A DNA stretch of 64,000 bases from Serpentinicella alkaliphila. Its GTDB lineage: Bacteria > Bacillota > Clostridia > Peptostreptococcales > Natronincolaceae. The translations under genes were made by a program, and so were the position numbers. The DNA lies in the NCBI RefSeq assembly GCF_018141405.1, contig NZ_CP058648.1:263001-327000 (forward strand). Direction: 5' to 3'. Below are positions 7,169-17,482 of this stretch, in pieces. Below the pieces are notes generated by a model that did not search any database, was not told the DNA's origin, and saw only the letters and a program-made list of their open reading frames with translations. Numbering within the stretch: position 1 is the stretch's first letter; every line of letters starts with the position of its first letter.

Positions 7169-9157
7169 ACTTTCTGCTAATCCAGCTAACATTTCACTAG
7201 ATTGGGCGATTTCAGCCATGGCAGCTGTCTGTTCTTCAACTGATGCTGAAGTTTCTTCAGTACCTGCTGCATTTTCCTCAGATATAGCTGCTAAATTTTG
7301 CATTATATCTGCAAGATCATTTTTGTTTAAATACATTGCATCTACAGCATTCATAGATTTACTTAAAATCTCTTTTACAGATTCGATTTGTCGTGCTATA
7401 CCATCAAATTTTGTTTCTGTAATTCCAACACTTTGGACTTGCTCTTTAATAATTGTAATAACGTCTTCCATAATCGTAACAGCATTTTGTGAATTGTCTT
7501 GTAGTTTCGATAACATCATATCGATTTCTTTTGCTGAATTAGTTGATTGCTCAGCTAGTTTTCTAATTTCATCCGCAACTACAGCAAAACCTTTACCGGC
7601 CTCACCTGCCCTAGCTGATTCTATAGCCGCATTTAATGCTAATAGATTTGTTTGCTCTGCAATACCTCTAATTAATTGACTTGCCTCCCCTATTTTACGG
7701 GCGCTTTCATTAGTTTCAATTGTACCTTCATAAATAGTTTGAATTGCTTTATCACTATTTTTTGTTCTATGGGTTAATCCTTTAATTATTTCCACACCGC
7801 CGTCTTTAAGTGTTGTCAATTCTTCCATTGCCTTATTAATCTGTTTCATGTATTTTAAATCTTCTTCTATATTTTGATTTAACTCATCTGTCTTTTGAAC
7901 ACCTGTTTCAATGTCTTTCGCTTGTTCATTAGTACTCTTAGCAATTTCCTCAATAGATCTAGCCACTTCTTCAGCAGCTACTGCTGATTGTTGACTTGTT
8001 GCAGTCAATTGTTCAGCAGAAGAAGCTACTTGAGCTGATGTATCTACAACTTGTTTTAGAAATTCCCTTAAGTTAACTGTAATTGTTTGGAAAGCCATAG
8101 CTAAAGAACCAACTTCATCCTTTTTATCCAGTAGGTCTTTCGGTACATCCTCTGTAACATCTAAATCTGATATTTTTTTAGAGTGTCCTATTATGCTAAT
8201 AATTGGTTTTACAATTGAATTCCCTACAAAATAACAGACAATCATACTTACAAGCTGTACAATAATCGAATAGATAAGAATATTCCTTTGTAATGCTGGC
8301 AGAGCACTTAAAACCTCTGTTTCATCGGCAGTTATCGACATTATCCAGTCCGTTCCTTTTATAGGTGCATAACCTGCATACATTTTTCTACCGTTAAACT
8401 TGTAATTACTATACCCTCTTTTGTTACTTAGCATATTTTGAAACTCATCTGCAAGAGATTTTAAGCTCGGGTCATTTTCCACTTCTTTAATAGGATTAAA
8501 TTGGTTTAGTACTTTATCTGTGTCTCGATGTGCTATTAGAGTTCCTTCTCCATTTAAAATATATGCGTATCCACTATTACCGAAACCCATATCGCTAGAT
8601 AGTACATTTAAGAAGTCTGCATTTTTAACTGCAACTAATACCCCAATAATTTTTCTATTTTGATATATTGGTGTTGATAATGCCACAACTAGAGACCCAT
8701 TATCAGCTGGATTCACACTTATAGTTGGAGGTAGCATGCCCCTTCTTCCTGCCATAGAGTCGGTGAAATACTGTCTCGAATTAACATTAGTACCCTCTAT
8801 ATTTGTTCTGAATGAATCTGTAAAGTGAAGATAACCACTTGTATTTACAATCCCCATCCTAATAAAATCACTATTTCCATCTGTTATTTGATTCAAGTAT
8901 TCAAGTTTTTGTTCAAGTGTAATATCTTCATTGCTAATTAGTTCTCTACTAGCAATTCCTTCTAGAAATATGTACTCTGAATCAATTCTAGTATATATTA
9001 CCTTGCTTCCTTCTACAGCTAAAAGCTCTAGAGCCTTATCGACTTCTGCAGTAACTGCTTTACTAGTAGTATTTATCGATATAACTCCATAGGTAATTGA
9101 CACAAATAAAGTTACAATACAGAAATAAATAATAAGTTTAATTCTAATACTTTTCAT
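7136..9157 (-). CDS. Methyl-accepting chemotaxis protein with dCache sensor (copy 1)
   Basis: Membrane chemoreceptor (673 aa) that signals to CheA/CheW. Order: membrane segment 1 (about residues 7-29), extracellular double-Cache domain (about 35-285) with [15 protein letters not shown] at about 196-210, membrane segment 2 (about 290-312), HAMP (about 313-370), long helical signalling domain with the hairpin-tip sequence [20 protein letters not shown], and methylation-type Glu/Gln patches near the C-terminus. The ATG follows AAGGGGAG. Two close paralogs lie upstream in the same orientation. In this family the Cache domain usually binds amino acids or small organic acids; the ligand cannot be read from sequence. 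Confidence 0.96.
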   Translation of the reverse strand: MKSIRIKLIIYFCIVTLFVSITYGVISINTTSKAVTAEVDKALELLAVEGSKVIYTRIDSEYIFLEGIASRELISNEDITLEQKLEYLNQITDGNSDFIRMGIVNTSGYLHFTDSFRTNIEGTNVNSRQYFTDSMAGRRGMLPPTISVNPADNGSLVVALSTPIYQNRKIIGVLVAVKNADFLNVLSSDMGFGNSGYAYILNGEGTLIAHRDTDKVLNQFNPIKEVENDPSLKSLADEFQNMLSNKRGYSNYKFNGRKMYAGYAPIKGTDWIMSITADETEVLSALPALQRNILIYSIIVQLVSMIVCYFVGNSIVKPIISIIGHSKKISDLDVTEDVPKDLLDKKDEVGSLAMAFQTITVNLREFLKQVVDTSAQVASSAEQLTATSQQSAVAAEEVARSIEEIAKSTNEQAKDIETGVQKTDELNQNIEEDLKYMKQINKAMEELTTLKDGGVEIIKGLTHRTKNSDKAIQTIYEGTIETNESARKIGEASQLIRGIAEQTNLLALNAAIESARAGEAGKGFAVVADEIRKLAEQSTNSAKEIDMMLSKLQDNSQNAVTIMEDVITIIKEQVQSVGITETKFDGIARQIESVKEILSKSMNAVDAMYLNKNDLADIMQNLAAISEENAAGTEETSASVEEQTAAMAEIAQSSEMLAGLAESLQKNIAKFKF

Positions 9158-9558
9158 TTTACTAACTCCCCTTATAAATTTTACTTATTTAAAACTCGTC
9201 ATATGTACATGCAAAATGGTATTTTGCTACGATTAATAAAAAAATTCAACCTAAGATATAAGTATTTTATTCTATATCTTCTGCTAATACACAGGCCTCC
9301 CTTTTGAAAATTTTAATATATTGTTTCATATTAAACCATATATTTCATACGGAAAATCTAAATACACATTTTAGAAAAGCAAGTGCTTACTCACTTGATT
9401 CCCAGTATTCTACTATTATATTTCTATACGTACTTATTGTCAATAAATGTTTCAACATGTATATTTTTGCTATATTTTCTTATATAAATTAGCTAATATT
9501 ATTTTATCTTACTGTTAGTTTTATAAAAATAAGTAAAAAGGCCTAGATGCATGTGCAT
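9158..9558. other. Intergenic stretch between chemoreceptor copy 1 and a transposase remnant
   Basis: About 400 AT-rich bases. The left end should contain the promoter of chemoreceptor copy 1. A strong hairpin lies at its right end (9535-9570). No gene is supported in it. Confidence 0.5.
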
Positions 9559-9570
9559 CTAGACCTTTTT
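9535..9570. terminator. Bidirectional terminator-like inverted repeat
   Basis: AAAAAGG, CCTAGATGCA and TGCATCTAG, CCTTTTT form a long hairpin with A-runs and T-runs on opposite sides. It overlaps the end of the transposase remnant, whose frame stops inside the stem, and may be the original boundary of an inserted element or an ordinary terminator. Confidence 0.7.
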
Positions 9571-9798
9571 GAATTTTACTAATATTGATTTCGATGCCAA
9601 AAGTACGTATTTTAAGAGGACGTGATGCTTTGTAATCGCTGTACAATACAGCAAATCTTTCTCATTGATTGCAGGAAAAACAACCTCTGAAAACCCCTTC
9701 GCGCAAGAGTTAAGGACAAATTTCTTGGTGCCATCATTTGACATCAAAAAATTATCATTTATATTTAATTGTTGATTTACATTTGGTTTAAAAGCCAT
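9559..9798 (-). pseudogene. IS1182-type transposase remnant (frameshifted N-terminus)
   Basis: A 79-codon frame with a good ribosome site (AGGTAGG) starting MAFKPNVNQQLNINDNF and continuing KKFVLNSCAKGFSEVVFPAINE, which resembles the N-terminus of IS1182-family transposases. After about residue 47 the frame is wrong: the neighbouring frame reads FAVLYSDYKASRP, the expected continuation (family pattern F.VLYSD..SRPN.PVN). A one-base indel near 9655-9662 therefore separates the halves. Homology stops about 15 codons later, and no catalytic DDE part follows. It is a dead fragment with no coding value, evidence of a lost insertion sequence. The family assignment is from recalled motif patterns. 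Confidence 0.7.
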
Positions 9799-9966
9799 AA
9801 TAACCTACCTTTCGCAATCACTCTAGATAGTGTTATTATACCATATAATTACATTGAAATCCATATGTTGCAACCTTTAGCGATATTGATCAAATAAATT
9901 TTGATGTGTTTTATATTTGAAGAAAAGTAATTGTAATTAGGGTGTCCTGAACTTTTGACACCTTAA

Positions 9967-11988
9967 TTAATATTTAAATTTAGAAATATTATTTTGCATA
10001 TTCTCAGCTAGCTGAGCTAATAACTCACTAGATTGAGCTATTTCCTCCATTGAAGCGGTTTGCTCTTCCACGGATGCGGAAACTTCCTCTGTTCCAGCTG
10101 CATTTTCTTCCGCTATAGCTGCTAAATTTTGCATAATACCAGCAAGCTCATTTTTATTCTTCTCCATAGTGGCTACAGAATTCATAGACTTAAGTACAGT
10201 TCCTTTTACTGACTCAATTTGTTCAGCAATTCCATCAAATTTACTCTCAGTTATAACTACACTTTCTACCTGCTCCTTTATTACTGATATAACCCCTTCC
10301 ATAATTTGCACTGCATTTTGAGAGTTGTCCTGTAACCTTTTAAGCATATCATCTATCTCTCTAGCAGAATTAGTTGATTGCTCAGCTAGTTTACGAATTT
10401 CATCTGCTACTACCGCAAAGCCCTTACCAGCTTCTCCTGCCCTAGCCGACTCTATAGCAGCATTTAGGGCTAATAGATTAGTTTGCTCTGCAATATCCCT
10501 AATAAGTTGGCTGGCTTCTCCAATTTTTCTAGCACTTTCATTGGTTTCCATTGTACCTTCATAAATAGTTTGTATTGCTTGGTTACTATTTTTTGTCTTA
10601 TTCGTTAATCCTTTTATTATTTGTACCCCATCATTTTTAAGATCCGTTAATGTTTCCATTGCAGAATTTATTAATTCCATATCCTTTAGATCTTCTCCAA
10701 TGATATTGCTTAATGTTTCTGTCTTAGCAACACCTATTTCAATATCCTTAGCTTGATCATTTGCACTTTTCGCTATTTCCTCTATAGCCCTAGCTACTTC
10801 TTCTGCTGCTGTTGACGACTGCTGACTAGTAGCTGTTAACTCCTCTGAAGAAGATGCTACCTGTGCAGCAGTTTCTTCTACTTCCTTTAGAAACTTCTTT
10901 AAATTATCTGTAATACTTTGAAATGCCTTAGCCAAGGATCCAACCTCATCTTTTCTACTAATGAATTCTTCAGGTACATTTTCTCTAATATCTAGACTAG
11001 CTATTTTTTTAGAATAACCAATAATTCCTGTTACGGGATTCGCAATTGAATTCCCAACAAAATAACAGAAAACCATACTTACCAGCTGTACTATTATACT
11101 ATATAGAATAATTTGTTTTTGTAAGGCAGGTAATGCCGTAAGCATCTCTTTTTCATTAGTTGTAATTGCTAATATCCAGTCTGTTCCTTTAATAGGTACG
11201 TACCCTGAATAAATAGTATTGCCTTGGAAAGTATAATTGTCTATACCCTCTTTATTATTTAGCATTTTTTCAAATTTTTCTGCTAATGACTTTAATGAAT
11301 TATCATTTTCAACTTCCTTAATAGGGTTAAACTGATTAAGTACCTTATCTCTTTCTGGATGTGCAATAATTGTGCCCTCTCCATTCATCATATAGGCATA
11401 GCCACTGTCACCAAAACCCATATCCTTAGAAATTGTACTTAGGAAATTTGCATCTGAAACCGCAACCAAAACACCTACAATACTATTTTCATAACGAATA
11501 GGGACAGAATAAACTACAATAAGCGCTCCGTTATCATCAGCATTTACACTTATTGCCGGTGGTAACAAACCTCGCTTTCCGGCTAAGGATGTATGGTAAT
11601 ACTATCTTGCTGATACATTTACAATTGAGCCTCTAATACCATAGGAGTCTGATAAATACAGGTTGCTATTCAGGTCACTTACACCAATTCTTAAATAACT
11701 TTCTGACTTATTAACTTCCTCAAGTAAATACTTCATTTTAGTCTGTAAATCTACTCCCGGGTTACTAATGATTTCTCTATTAGCTAACCCTTCTAAATAT
11801 GTATAATCAACTTCCATTTTAGCTTCTACTTGTTTACTTCCTTCACTCGCTAAGAGCTCTAGAGCTTGTTTAACCTCGTTAGTAACTGCATTTTTTAATG
11901 TGTTTATTGATAAAAAACCGTAAGTAGCTGATACAAATAATAATAAAATAGAAAAATAAATCATAAGTTTAGTTTTAATACTTTTCAT
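9967..11988 (-). pseudogene. Methyl-accepting chemotaxis protein (copy 2) interrupted by one in-frame TAG
   Basis: Complete chemoreceptor gene of 673 sense-equivalent codons from ATG 11988 (behind AGGGGGAG) to 9967, the same length and layout as its neighbours: membrane segment, dCache, membrane segment, HAMP and signalling domain with [20 protein letters not shown]. At 11602-11604 there is a single TAG, in frame; the text reads VSAR, stop, YYHTSLAGKRG. Copy 3 has [16 protein letters not shown] there with GAG for Glu, so one G-to-T change explains it. Everything downstream is intact with no frameshift, so the lesion is recent, or a sequencing error. As it stands a 128-residue sensor fragment would be made; restart at an internal ATG or readthrough is possible but not shown. 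Confidence 0.85.
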
Positions 11989-12209
11989 TTTTCTCCCCCT
12001 GTTTAATAAAAATGTAGTTACCAGAATAGCCATTAGAAGTTCCGTGAATTACTGTCTTTCTGCTCCCCCCATAAAAATACAAATTTAATTATTTAAATAT
12101 TTTCATGCACATATATATTATATCATGGCTTAAGTAAATATTTAACATATTTCTGCATCACCTTACATTTTTCTTTATTTTTATACTATTTTTTATATTG
12201 CAATAAAAA

Positions 12210-12245
12210 AAAAGACTAAATGCTCAATGAACAAATTAGCCTTTT
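12210..12245 (-). terminator. Rho-independent terminator of chemoreceptor copy 3
   Basis: Stem AAAAGACTAA/TTAGCCTTTT (one G-T wobble or mismatch) with a 16-base loop, a few bases past the stop codon, with a T-run (A-run on the shown strand) after it. Confidence 0.75.
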
Positions 12246-12251
12246 AATGCT

Positions 12252-14270
12252 TTAATATTTAAACTTTGAAATATTCTGTTTCATATTTTCAGCAAGTTGT
12301 GCCAACACTTCACTCGCCTGTGCTATTTCAATCATAGATGCTGTTTGTTCCTCTACAGACGCAGATGTCTCCTCTGTACTAGCGGCATTTTCCTCAGCTA
12401 TAGCAGCTAAGTTTTGCATAATATCTGCAAGCTCATTCTTATTGTTATACATAGTATTAACAGTCCCCATAGATTTACTTAATATAACTTTGACGGACTC
12501 TACTTGATCTGCTATACCATCAAATTTACTCTCGGTTATTTGTACACTCTCAACTTGCTCTCTAATTATAGTTATAACATCCTCCATAATTTTAACTGCA
12601 TTTTGTGAGTTCTCCTGTAATCTACTAAGCATATTATCTATCTCTTTAGCGGAATTAGTTGATTGTTCTGCTAACTTTCTAATCTCCTCAGCTACTACAG
12701 CAAAACCTCTACCAGCTTCCCCTGCTCTAGCCGACTCTATAGCAGCATTTAAAGCCAATAAATTAGTTTGTTCTGCTATTCCCCTAATAAGTTGACTTGC
12801 CTCCCCAATCTTTCTTGCGCTTTCGTTAGTTTCCATTGTACCTTCGTAAATTGTCTGTATGGCTTGATCACTATTCTTTGTTCTAGTTGTAAGCCCCTTT
12901 ATGATTTTCACACCATCATCCTTAAGGGAGGTTAATTGTTCCATGGCTTTGTTAATTTGCTCCATATACTTTAAGTCTTCTTCAATGTTTTGATTTAACT
13001 CATCGGTTTTTATAACCCCTGTTTCTATATCTTTTGCTTGCTCATTTGCACTTTTTGCTATCTCTTCAATTGCCCTAGCAACTTCATCAGCCGCAGATGC
13101 TGACTGTTGGCTAGTTAAAGTTAATTCTTCAGATGAGGTAGCAACTTGATTAGAAGTATCCGATACTTGTTTTACAAACTCCCTTAAATTAACTGTAATC
13201 GTTTGAAACGCCCCTGCTAAAGTACCTACCTCATCTCTTCTAGAAATGTATTCTTCCGGTACATCCTCTGTTAAATCTAGTTTAGAAAGCTTATCAGAGT
13301 GCTTAATAATACCATTTATAGGTTTTGAGATTGATGTTCCTATCAAGTATGTAATTAATATACTAATTAATAATATTATTAAACTTGTCCATATTATTCG
13401 TTTTCTTAAACTTGTTAAGGAGGATAGAACTTCATTTTCATTAGCAGTAATTGCTACTATCCAATCTGTACCTTCTATAGGTGCATATCCTGTATAAATT
13501 TCATTTCCTTCGAAAGTATAATTGCTTACACCGTTCTTATTATCAATCATTTTAGTAAACTCTTCTGCAACTGTTTTTAGCTGTGAATCACCTTCAGCCT
13601 CTTTAATTGGATTAAACTGATTTAAAACTCTACTACGATCAGGATGTGCTATTACCGTTCCTTCGCCGTTTATAATATAGGCGTAGCCCATATCCCCAAA
13701 GCCCATTCCATCTGCCAATAGATTTAAGAAATGTGCATCAGATACGGCTACAAGCACTCCTACAATTTGATTTTCATAGGTTATTGGTACAGAGTAAACA
13801 ACAATTAAGGCCCCATTATCATCTGGATTTACACTTATTGCAGGTGGAAGTAGTCCTCTTTTACCTGCTAATGATTGATGATAATACTCCCTTTGACTGA
13901 CGTCAACAATAGATCCTCTCATGCCATAGGAGTCGGATAAATATAGATTTCCATTTAAGTCTGAAACGCCAATTCTTAAATAGTTAGTTGATTTACTTAC
14001 CTCGTCTAATAAAATTGTCATTTTTGTTTTTAAATCAATTGATGGATTATTAATACTTTCTCTACTGGCAATGCCTTGCAGGTAAGTATAATCTACTTCC
14101 ATCCTTGCATTTATGATTCTACTACCTTCCCCAGCAAGCAGTTCAATTGCCTTTTCAACTTCACCTGTAACTGCACTTTTAGTGGTGTTAATAGATAAAA
14201 GCCCAAAGATGATTGATACTATTAAAACTAACACTGAAAAATAAAGAAGCTTGTGTTTTATACTATTCAT
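12252..14270 (-). CDS. Methyl-accepting chemotaxis protein with dCache sensor (copy 3)
   Basis: Membrane chemoreceptor (672 aa). Order as in copy 1: first membrane segment at about residues 8-28, dCache domain to about 285 with [17 protein letters not shown], second membrane segment (about 290-312), HAMP, then the signalling helices with [20 protein letters not shown]. The sensor half is much closer to copy 2 than to copy 1 (for example [10 protein letters not shown] against GIRGSIVNVS, and both have LLPPAISVN), so copies 2 and 3 are the later duplication. It is the first of the tandem series in the direction of transcription and has its own ribosome site (GGGGGGAAG) and terminator. Ligand unknown. 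Confidence 0.96.
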   Translation of the reverse strand: MNSIKHKLLYFSVLVLIVSIIFGLLSINTTKSAVTGEVEKAIELLAGEGSRIINARMEVDYTYLQGIASRESINNPSIDLKTKMTILLDEVSKSTNYLRIGVSDLNGNLYLSDSYGMRGSIVDVSQREYYHQSLAGKRGLLPPAISVNPDDNGALIVVYSVPITYENQIVGVLVAVSDAHFLNLLADGMGFGDMGYAYIINGEGTVIAHPDRSRVLNQFNPIKEAEGDSQLKTVAEEFTKMIDNKNGVSNYTFEGNEIYTGYAPIEGTDWIVAITANENEVLSSLTSLRKRIIWTSLIILLISILITYLIGTSISKPINGIIKHSDKLSKLDLTEDVPEEYISRRDEVGTLAGAFQTITVNLREFVKQVSDTSNQVATSSEELTLTSQQSASAADEVARAIEEIAKSANEQAKDIETGVIKTDELNQNIEEDLKYMEQINKAMEQLTSLKDDGVKIIKGLTTRTKNSDQAIQTIYEGTMETNESARKIGEASQLIRGIAEQTNLLALNAAIESARAGEAGRGFAVVAEEIRKLAEQSTNSAKEIDNMLSRLQENSQNAVKIMEDVITIIREQVESVQITESKFDGIADQVESVKVILSKSMGTVNTMYNNKNELADIMQNLAAIAEENAASTEETSASVEEQTASMIEIAQASEVLAQLAENMKQNISKFKY

Positions 14271-14486
14271 TATCTTCCCCCCATTTATTTTATTAGTTTT
14301 TACGTCTTCTACATATTTCTACAAAAAACTACATTTTTCCTTCTCGGGTAAAAACCAATTTTTAGCATTAAAAACAAGTAAATACTAAGTATAGAGTAAA
14401 TATATAAAGTAATTTGTAACTACAATTTTATAAATACATATTATGGTACTATAGTTTGTTATTTTATTAAGGAAGGAGAAATTAAG

Positions 14487-14999
14487 ATGAGTAAATTTGA
14501 AATTAAAAACTTCATTAAAATCGAACCCACTAAATCACAAATAGAACCTAGTAACAAGGAATTCGAAATAAACCCTAGGCTTGAACAGGATATAGCTGTA
14601 GAAAGTATTGAAGTCAAAGAATTACAAGATAATAATGTTGAATATAATACCACTGATGAGGTTTTAGCTGAAGCTACAACCCAAGATAATAATTTAGATG
14701 AGGAAGTGACTTTAGAACAAGAAGATGTAGAAGCCCTCGAAAATTCAGATACAATAGTTTGTAATATTGATTTAAATAATTTAATGAATAAATTTTTAAA
14801 TTTAGATGCTTTAAATTTAAGTTCTTTAAATTTAAATACCTTAAATCCTAACGAAGACATTAATAGCCAATTGACTACTATAACATCCAATCAACATAAC
14901 TTAATCGAAAAAATAGAAAAGCTTACGGAAAAAATCGATAATTTAGAAAATAGTATAATTAGGCATACATACAGAGGAGACACAAAAATATATTATTAA
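14487..14999 (+). CDS. Acidic hypothetical protein with LNLxx repeats and C-terminal coiled coil
   Basis: Unrecognised protein of 170 aa with no signal peptide or membrane segment, probably cytoplasmic. Residues 1-100 are acidic and low in aromatics. Residues about 101-121 hold a short run of five-residue units (LNLDA, LNLSS, LNLNT, LNPNE), encoded by near-identical 15-base units rich in TTTAAATTTAA. Residues about 125-155 look like a coiled coil (QLTTITSNQHNLIEKIEKL and on). The start has a strong site, AAGGAAGGAG, nine bases before ATG, and a terminator follows the stop, so the gene is real. The opposite strand is open too but has no ribosome site. It stands alone between the chemoreceptors and a nitroreductase; function unknown. 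Confidence 0.7.
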   Translation: MSKFEIKNFIKIEPTKSQIEPSNKEFEINPRLEQDIAVESIEVKELQDNNVEYNTTDEVLAEATTQDNNLDEEVTLEQEDVEALENSDTIVCNIDLNNLMNKFLNLDALNLSSLNLNTLNPNEDINSQLTTITSNQHNLIEKIEKLTEKIDNLENSIIRHTYRGDTKIYY

Positions 15000-15015
15000 A
15001 AAACTTATACAACCT

Positions 15016-15052
15016 ATAACACCATTACTATTATGTGATGGTGTTATTTTTA
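15016..15052 (+). terminator. Rho-independent terminator of the acidic repeat protein gene
   Basis: Stem ATAACACCAT/ATGGTGTTAT followed by a T-run, 16 bases after the stop codon. Confidence 0.9.
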
Positions 15053-15125
15053 TATTAATCCATATTTGGATACAATATGAAACAATGATATAATAAAACA
15101 ATAAATTCTATTTGGAGGTTTTTTT

Positions 15126-15734
15126 ATGGAATTAAACGATGCAATAAGACTTAGAAGGAGCATAAGAAAGTTTAAGAAAGATCCAATACCCGAATCATAT
15201 ATTTACGAATTATTAGATGCCGCTCGACTAGCCCCTTCGGCAACAAATCTTCAACCCTGGCGCTTTATAGTAGTAAAAACAGAGGAAGCCATACAAAAAT
15301 TATCAAAATGTACTCCACTACCCTTTGTTACCCAAGCACCCTTAGTTTTGATTTGTTGTATTGATCATGAGGCATTTAACGAAAGAGGTATCAGAGTCCA
15401 AGAACTCCAAGAATCTGGGGCTTTCGTAGATACCCCTCTAGACAATACAGATTCAACTAAATATATAAAACAAAGCCAGATGGATGAAGACACTGCAAAA
15501 GCCTATATGAATATGAATGCAGCTATTGCCATTGAGCATATTCTACTCAAAGCTACAGATTTAGGCCTAGGATCCTGTTGGGTTATGATGTTTAGCCAAC
15601 GGAAGTTAAAACAGACCTTCAACATAGAGGACAGATATACACCTTTCTCATTAATTCCGATCGGATACGCAGATCAACAACCTATTCAGAGACCTAGATT
15701 ATCTTTAGAAGAAATAATAATACATGAAGTTTAA
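15126..15734 (+). CDS. Nitroreductase-family flavoprotein
   Basis: FMN-dependent NAD(P)H oxidoreductase fold (202 aa), cytoplasmic, usually dimeric. Typical N-terminal features are LRRSIRKFKKDPIP (FMN phosphate-binding Arg pair near residues 8-12) and LLDAARLAPSATNLQPW at about residues 29-45. Later ILLKATDLGLGSCWV is the second FMN-contacting region, and IPIGYADQQP near the end is also common in the family. The length is normal. The ATG follows TTGGAGG. It is a single gene between two terminators. Physiological substrate cannot be told from the sequence; some family members act on nitroaromatics, quinones or flavins. Confidence 0.92.
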   Translation: MELNDAIRLRRSIRKFKKDPIPESYIYELLDAARLAPSATNLQPWRFIVVKTEEAIQKLSKCTPLPFVTQAPLVLICCIDHEAFNERGIRVQELQESGAFVDTPLDNTDSTKYIKQSQMDEDTAKAYMNMNAAIAIEHILLKATDLGLGSCWVMMFSQRKLKQTFNIEDRYTPFSLIPIGYADQQPIQRPRLSLEEIIIHEV

Positions 15735-15735
15735 T

Positions 15736-15761
15736 AAAAGCCGGTTTTTTAACCGGCTTTT
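15736..15761. terminator. Bidirectional terminator between nitroreductase and DUF368 genes
   Basis: Perfect 11-bp inverted repeat AAAAGCCGGTT/AACCGGCTTTT with a 4-T loop, between convergent genes; the DUF368 stop codon overlaps the stem. Confidence 0.93.
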
Positions 15762-16509
15762 AAAATTCCTTATCACTCCAAATCCAAACCGTTGAAAATC
15801 CAACCAAAAATAGTATAATTACTAGAAGATTCATTTGAGACGGCAATATTCCTCGGGCGGAACCAACTATTAATCCTGCAAAAAAATATGAAATAAGTGC
15901 TTTATACTTCTCATACAACTTACCTAAAATATTTAATAGAGAGTATATCCCAATGACACTCCCAAGTCCAAAAACTAATAAATTAGGCATATTAAAATCG
16001 CTGATTGAAAATATTATTACATCATATATTCCAAATAAAATTAGAACAGAGCTCCCAGGTATACCTGGTATTATCATAGCAGCACTTGATAATATTCCAC
16101 CTATAAACAATGTTAAATAACTTATTTCTTCAGTTTCCACTAATACACCCAGTGGCTCTGTTACGATTAATAGTCCGATTAAAAGGCCTAGAAATATCAT
16201 AATTATTCTACCTTTAGTTACTTCAGGGCACTCTTTAAGAACAGGCTTAACGGAAGCTAATAAGCATCCTAACAAAAATGCCACAGTAAAATCCCTGTAA
16301 TTCTCGAAAAACATAGCAAAAGCAAAAGCACTTAGAAATATCCCTATTATAACTCCGATAATCAAGGGTATATAAGGTTTTAAGTTTAGCTTTAATATAT
16401 CTTTAACTATATCTTCATAAATCCCGAATATAAGAAATACCGTTCCACCACTCATTCCAGGCAAAACTATTACAAAACCCAATATAATTCCCTTTATAAA
16501 CAGTGCCAT
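15760..16509 (-). CDS. DUF368 membrane protein, candidate undecaprenyl-phosphate translocase (PopT type)
   Basis: Polytopic membrane protein (249 aa, about eight hydrophobic segments). DUF368 features are the N-terminal GFVIVLPGMSGGTVFLIFG (residues about 11-29) and the repeated internal form IIPGIPGSSVLILFGIYD around residues 145-162, the two related loops expected of a pseudo-symmetric transporter. Some DUF368 proteins (PopT) have been shown to recycle undecaprenyl phosphate across the membrane, redundantly with DedA proteins; that role is transferred from family knowledge. The ATG follows GGAGGA. It is a single gene convergent with the nitroreductase. Confidence 0.88.
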   Translation of the reverse strand: MALFIKGIILGFVIVLPGMSGGTVFLIFGIYEDIVKDILKLNLKPYIPLIIGVIIGIFLSAFAFAMFFENYRDFTVAFLLGCLLASVKPVLKECPEVTKGRIIMIFLGLLIGLLIVTEPLGVLVETEEISYLTLFIGGILSSAAMIIPGIPGSSVLILFGIYDVIIFSISDFNMPNLLVFGLGSVIGIYSLLNILGKLYEKYKALISYFFAGLIVGSARGILPSQMNLLVIILFLVGFSTVWIWSDKEF

Positions 16510-16723
16510 TTTTTCCTCCTTAGAAGTTTAACTTTATATTATTTTTCCTCTAATCTACATAATAACTCAGCTTTATGAACTAAATATTAACTTCTATTCT
16601 TTGTTAAGGGCAATGATTTTATATGAGGCAGTCACTATGAGTCACACAATTCTCCAAAACTCATAATATAATCATATAATTAATTTTTCAATATTTTATA
16701 CTGTCTTCGAGGGGAGGATGCTA

Positions 16724-17482
16724 ATGAAGGCTATTTTGGAAATTAGAAATATGTCTAAGACCTATCACACTTTAGATGGTGAAACGAAAGCACTATATAA
16801 CTTATCCTTTAATGTAAATCATGGTGAAATAGTATCGATAGTGGGTCCTAGTGGTTGTGGAAAATCTACTATATTATCTATAATCGCTGGTCTTATAAAA
16901 CCAACCACAGGGGAAATAGTATTTCATAATAAAAACAAGGACATAGGATATATGTTTCAAAGTGATCATTTGTTTAATTGGCGTACTATTATGGACAATG
17001 TTTTGATTGGTTTAGAAATACAAAAAAAAGTCAGTGATGAGAGTAAAAGTCGAGTCTCAAATCTATTAGACACTTATGGATTAGGGGACTTTAAAAATCA
17101 TTATCCGAATCAACTTTCAGGGGGAATGAGACAAAGGGTAGCATTAATCAGAACTCTAGCTACAGAACCAGATTTATTACTCTTAGACGAACCTTTTTCT
17201 GCTTTAGATTATCAAAGCCGTTTAAAGGTTAGTGATGATATTGCTAAAATTATTAGGCAGGAGAAAAAGACAGCTATAATGGTAACTCACGACATTGCTG
17301 AAGCTATAAGCATGTCCAGTCGAGTCATAGTGCTATCTAACAGGCCAGCTAAAATTAAAAGTATCCATGATATAAAACTTACATGTAACGAAGGAACATC
17401 CCCAATAAAATGTAGAGAAGCTCCAGAATTTAAGGACTATTTTAATCGGATTTGGAAGGAGCTTGATATTTATGTTAAATAA
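16724..17482 (+). CDS. ABC transporter ATP-binding protein (SsuB/TauB/ThiZ class)
   Basis: Cytoplasmic ATPase subunit (252 aa) of an importer. Walker A GPSGCGKST at about residues 43-51, Q-loop GYMFQSDHLF near 84, signature LSGGMRQRVALIRTLA near 133-148, Walker B LLLLDEPFSALD near 155-166 and the switch His in MVTHDIAEA. Sequence style matches the nitrate/sulfonate/taurine and pyrimidine-precursor transporters. The start is placed at ATG 16724, seven bases after GGGGAGG; the ATG at 16718 overlaps that site. The stop overlaps the permease gene by 11 bases. No binding-protein gene is nearby, so the substrate is open. Confidence 0.92.
   Translation: MKAILEIRNMSKTYHTLDGETKALYNLSFNVNHGEIVSIVGPSGCGKSTILSIIAGLIKPTTGEIVFHNKNKDIGYMFQSDHLFNWRTIMDNVLIGLEIQKKVSDESKSRVSNLLDTYGLGDFKNHYPNQLSGGMRQRVALIRTLATEPDLLLLDEPFSALDYQSRLKVSDDIAKIIRQEKKTAIMVTHDIAEAISMSSRVIVLSNRPAKIKSIHDIKLTCNEGTSPIKCREAPEFKDYFNRIWKELDIYVK

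Noticed and set aside
11602-11604. TAG as a pyrrolysine codon
   Set aside because: The paralog has Glu here, chemoreceptors are not known Pyl proteins and no Pyl genes are seen in the window; a point mutation is simpler.
14459-14890. 143-codon minus-strand frame opposite the acidic repeat protein
   Set aside because: No ribosome site; Ser/Leu-rich translation typical of an antisense frame. The plus strand has AAGGAAGGAG and a terminator.
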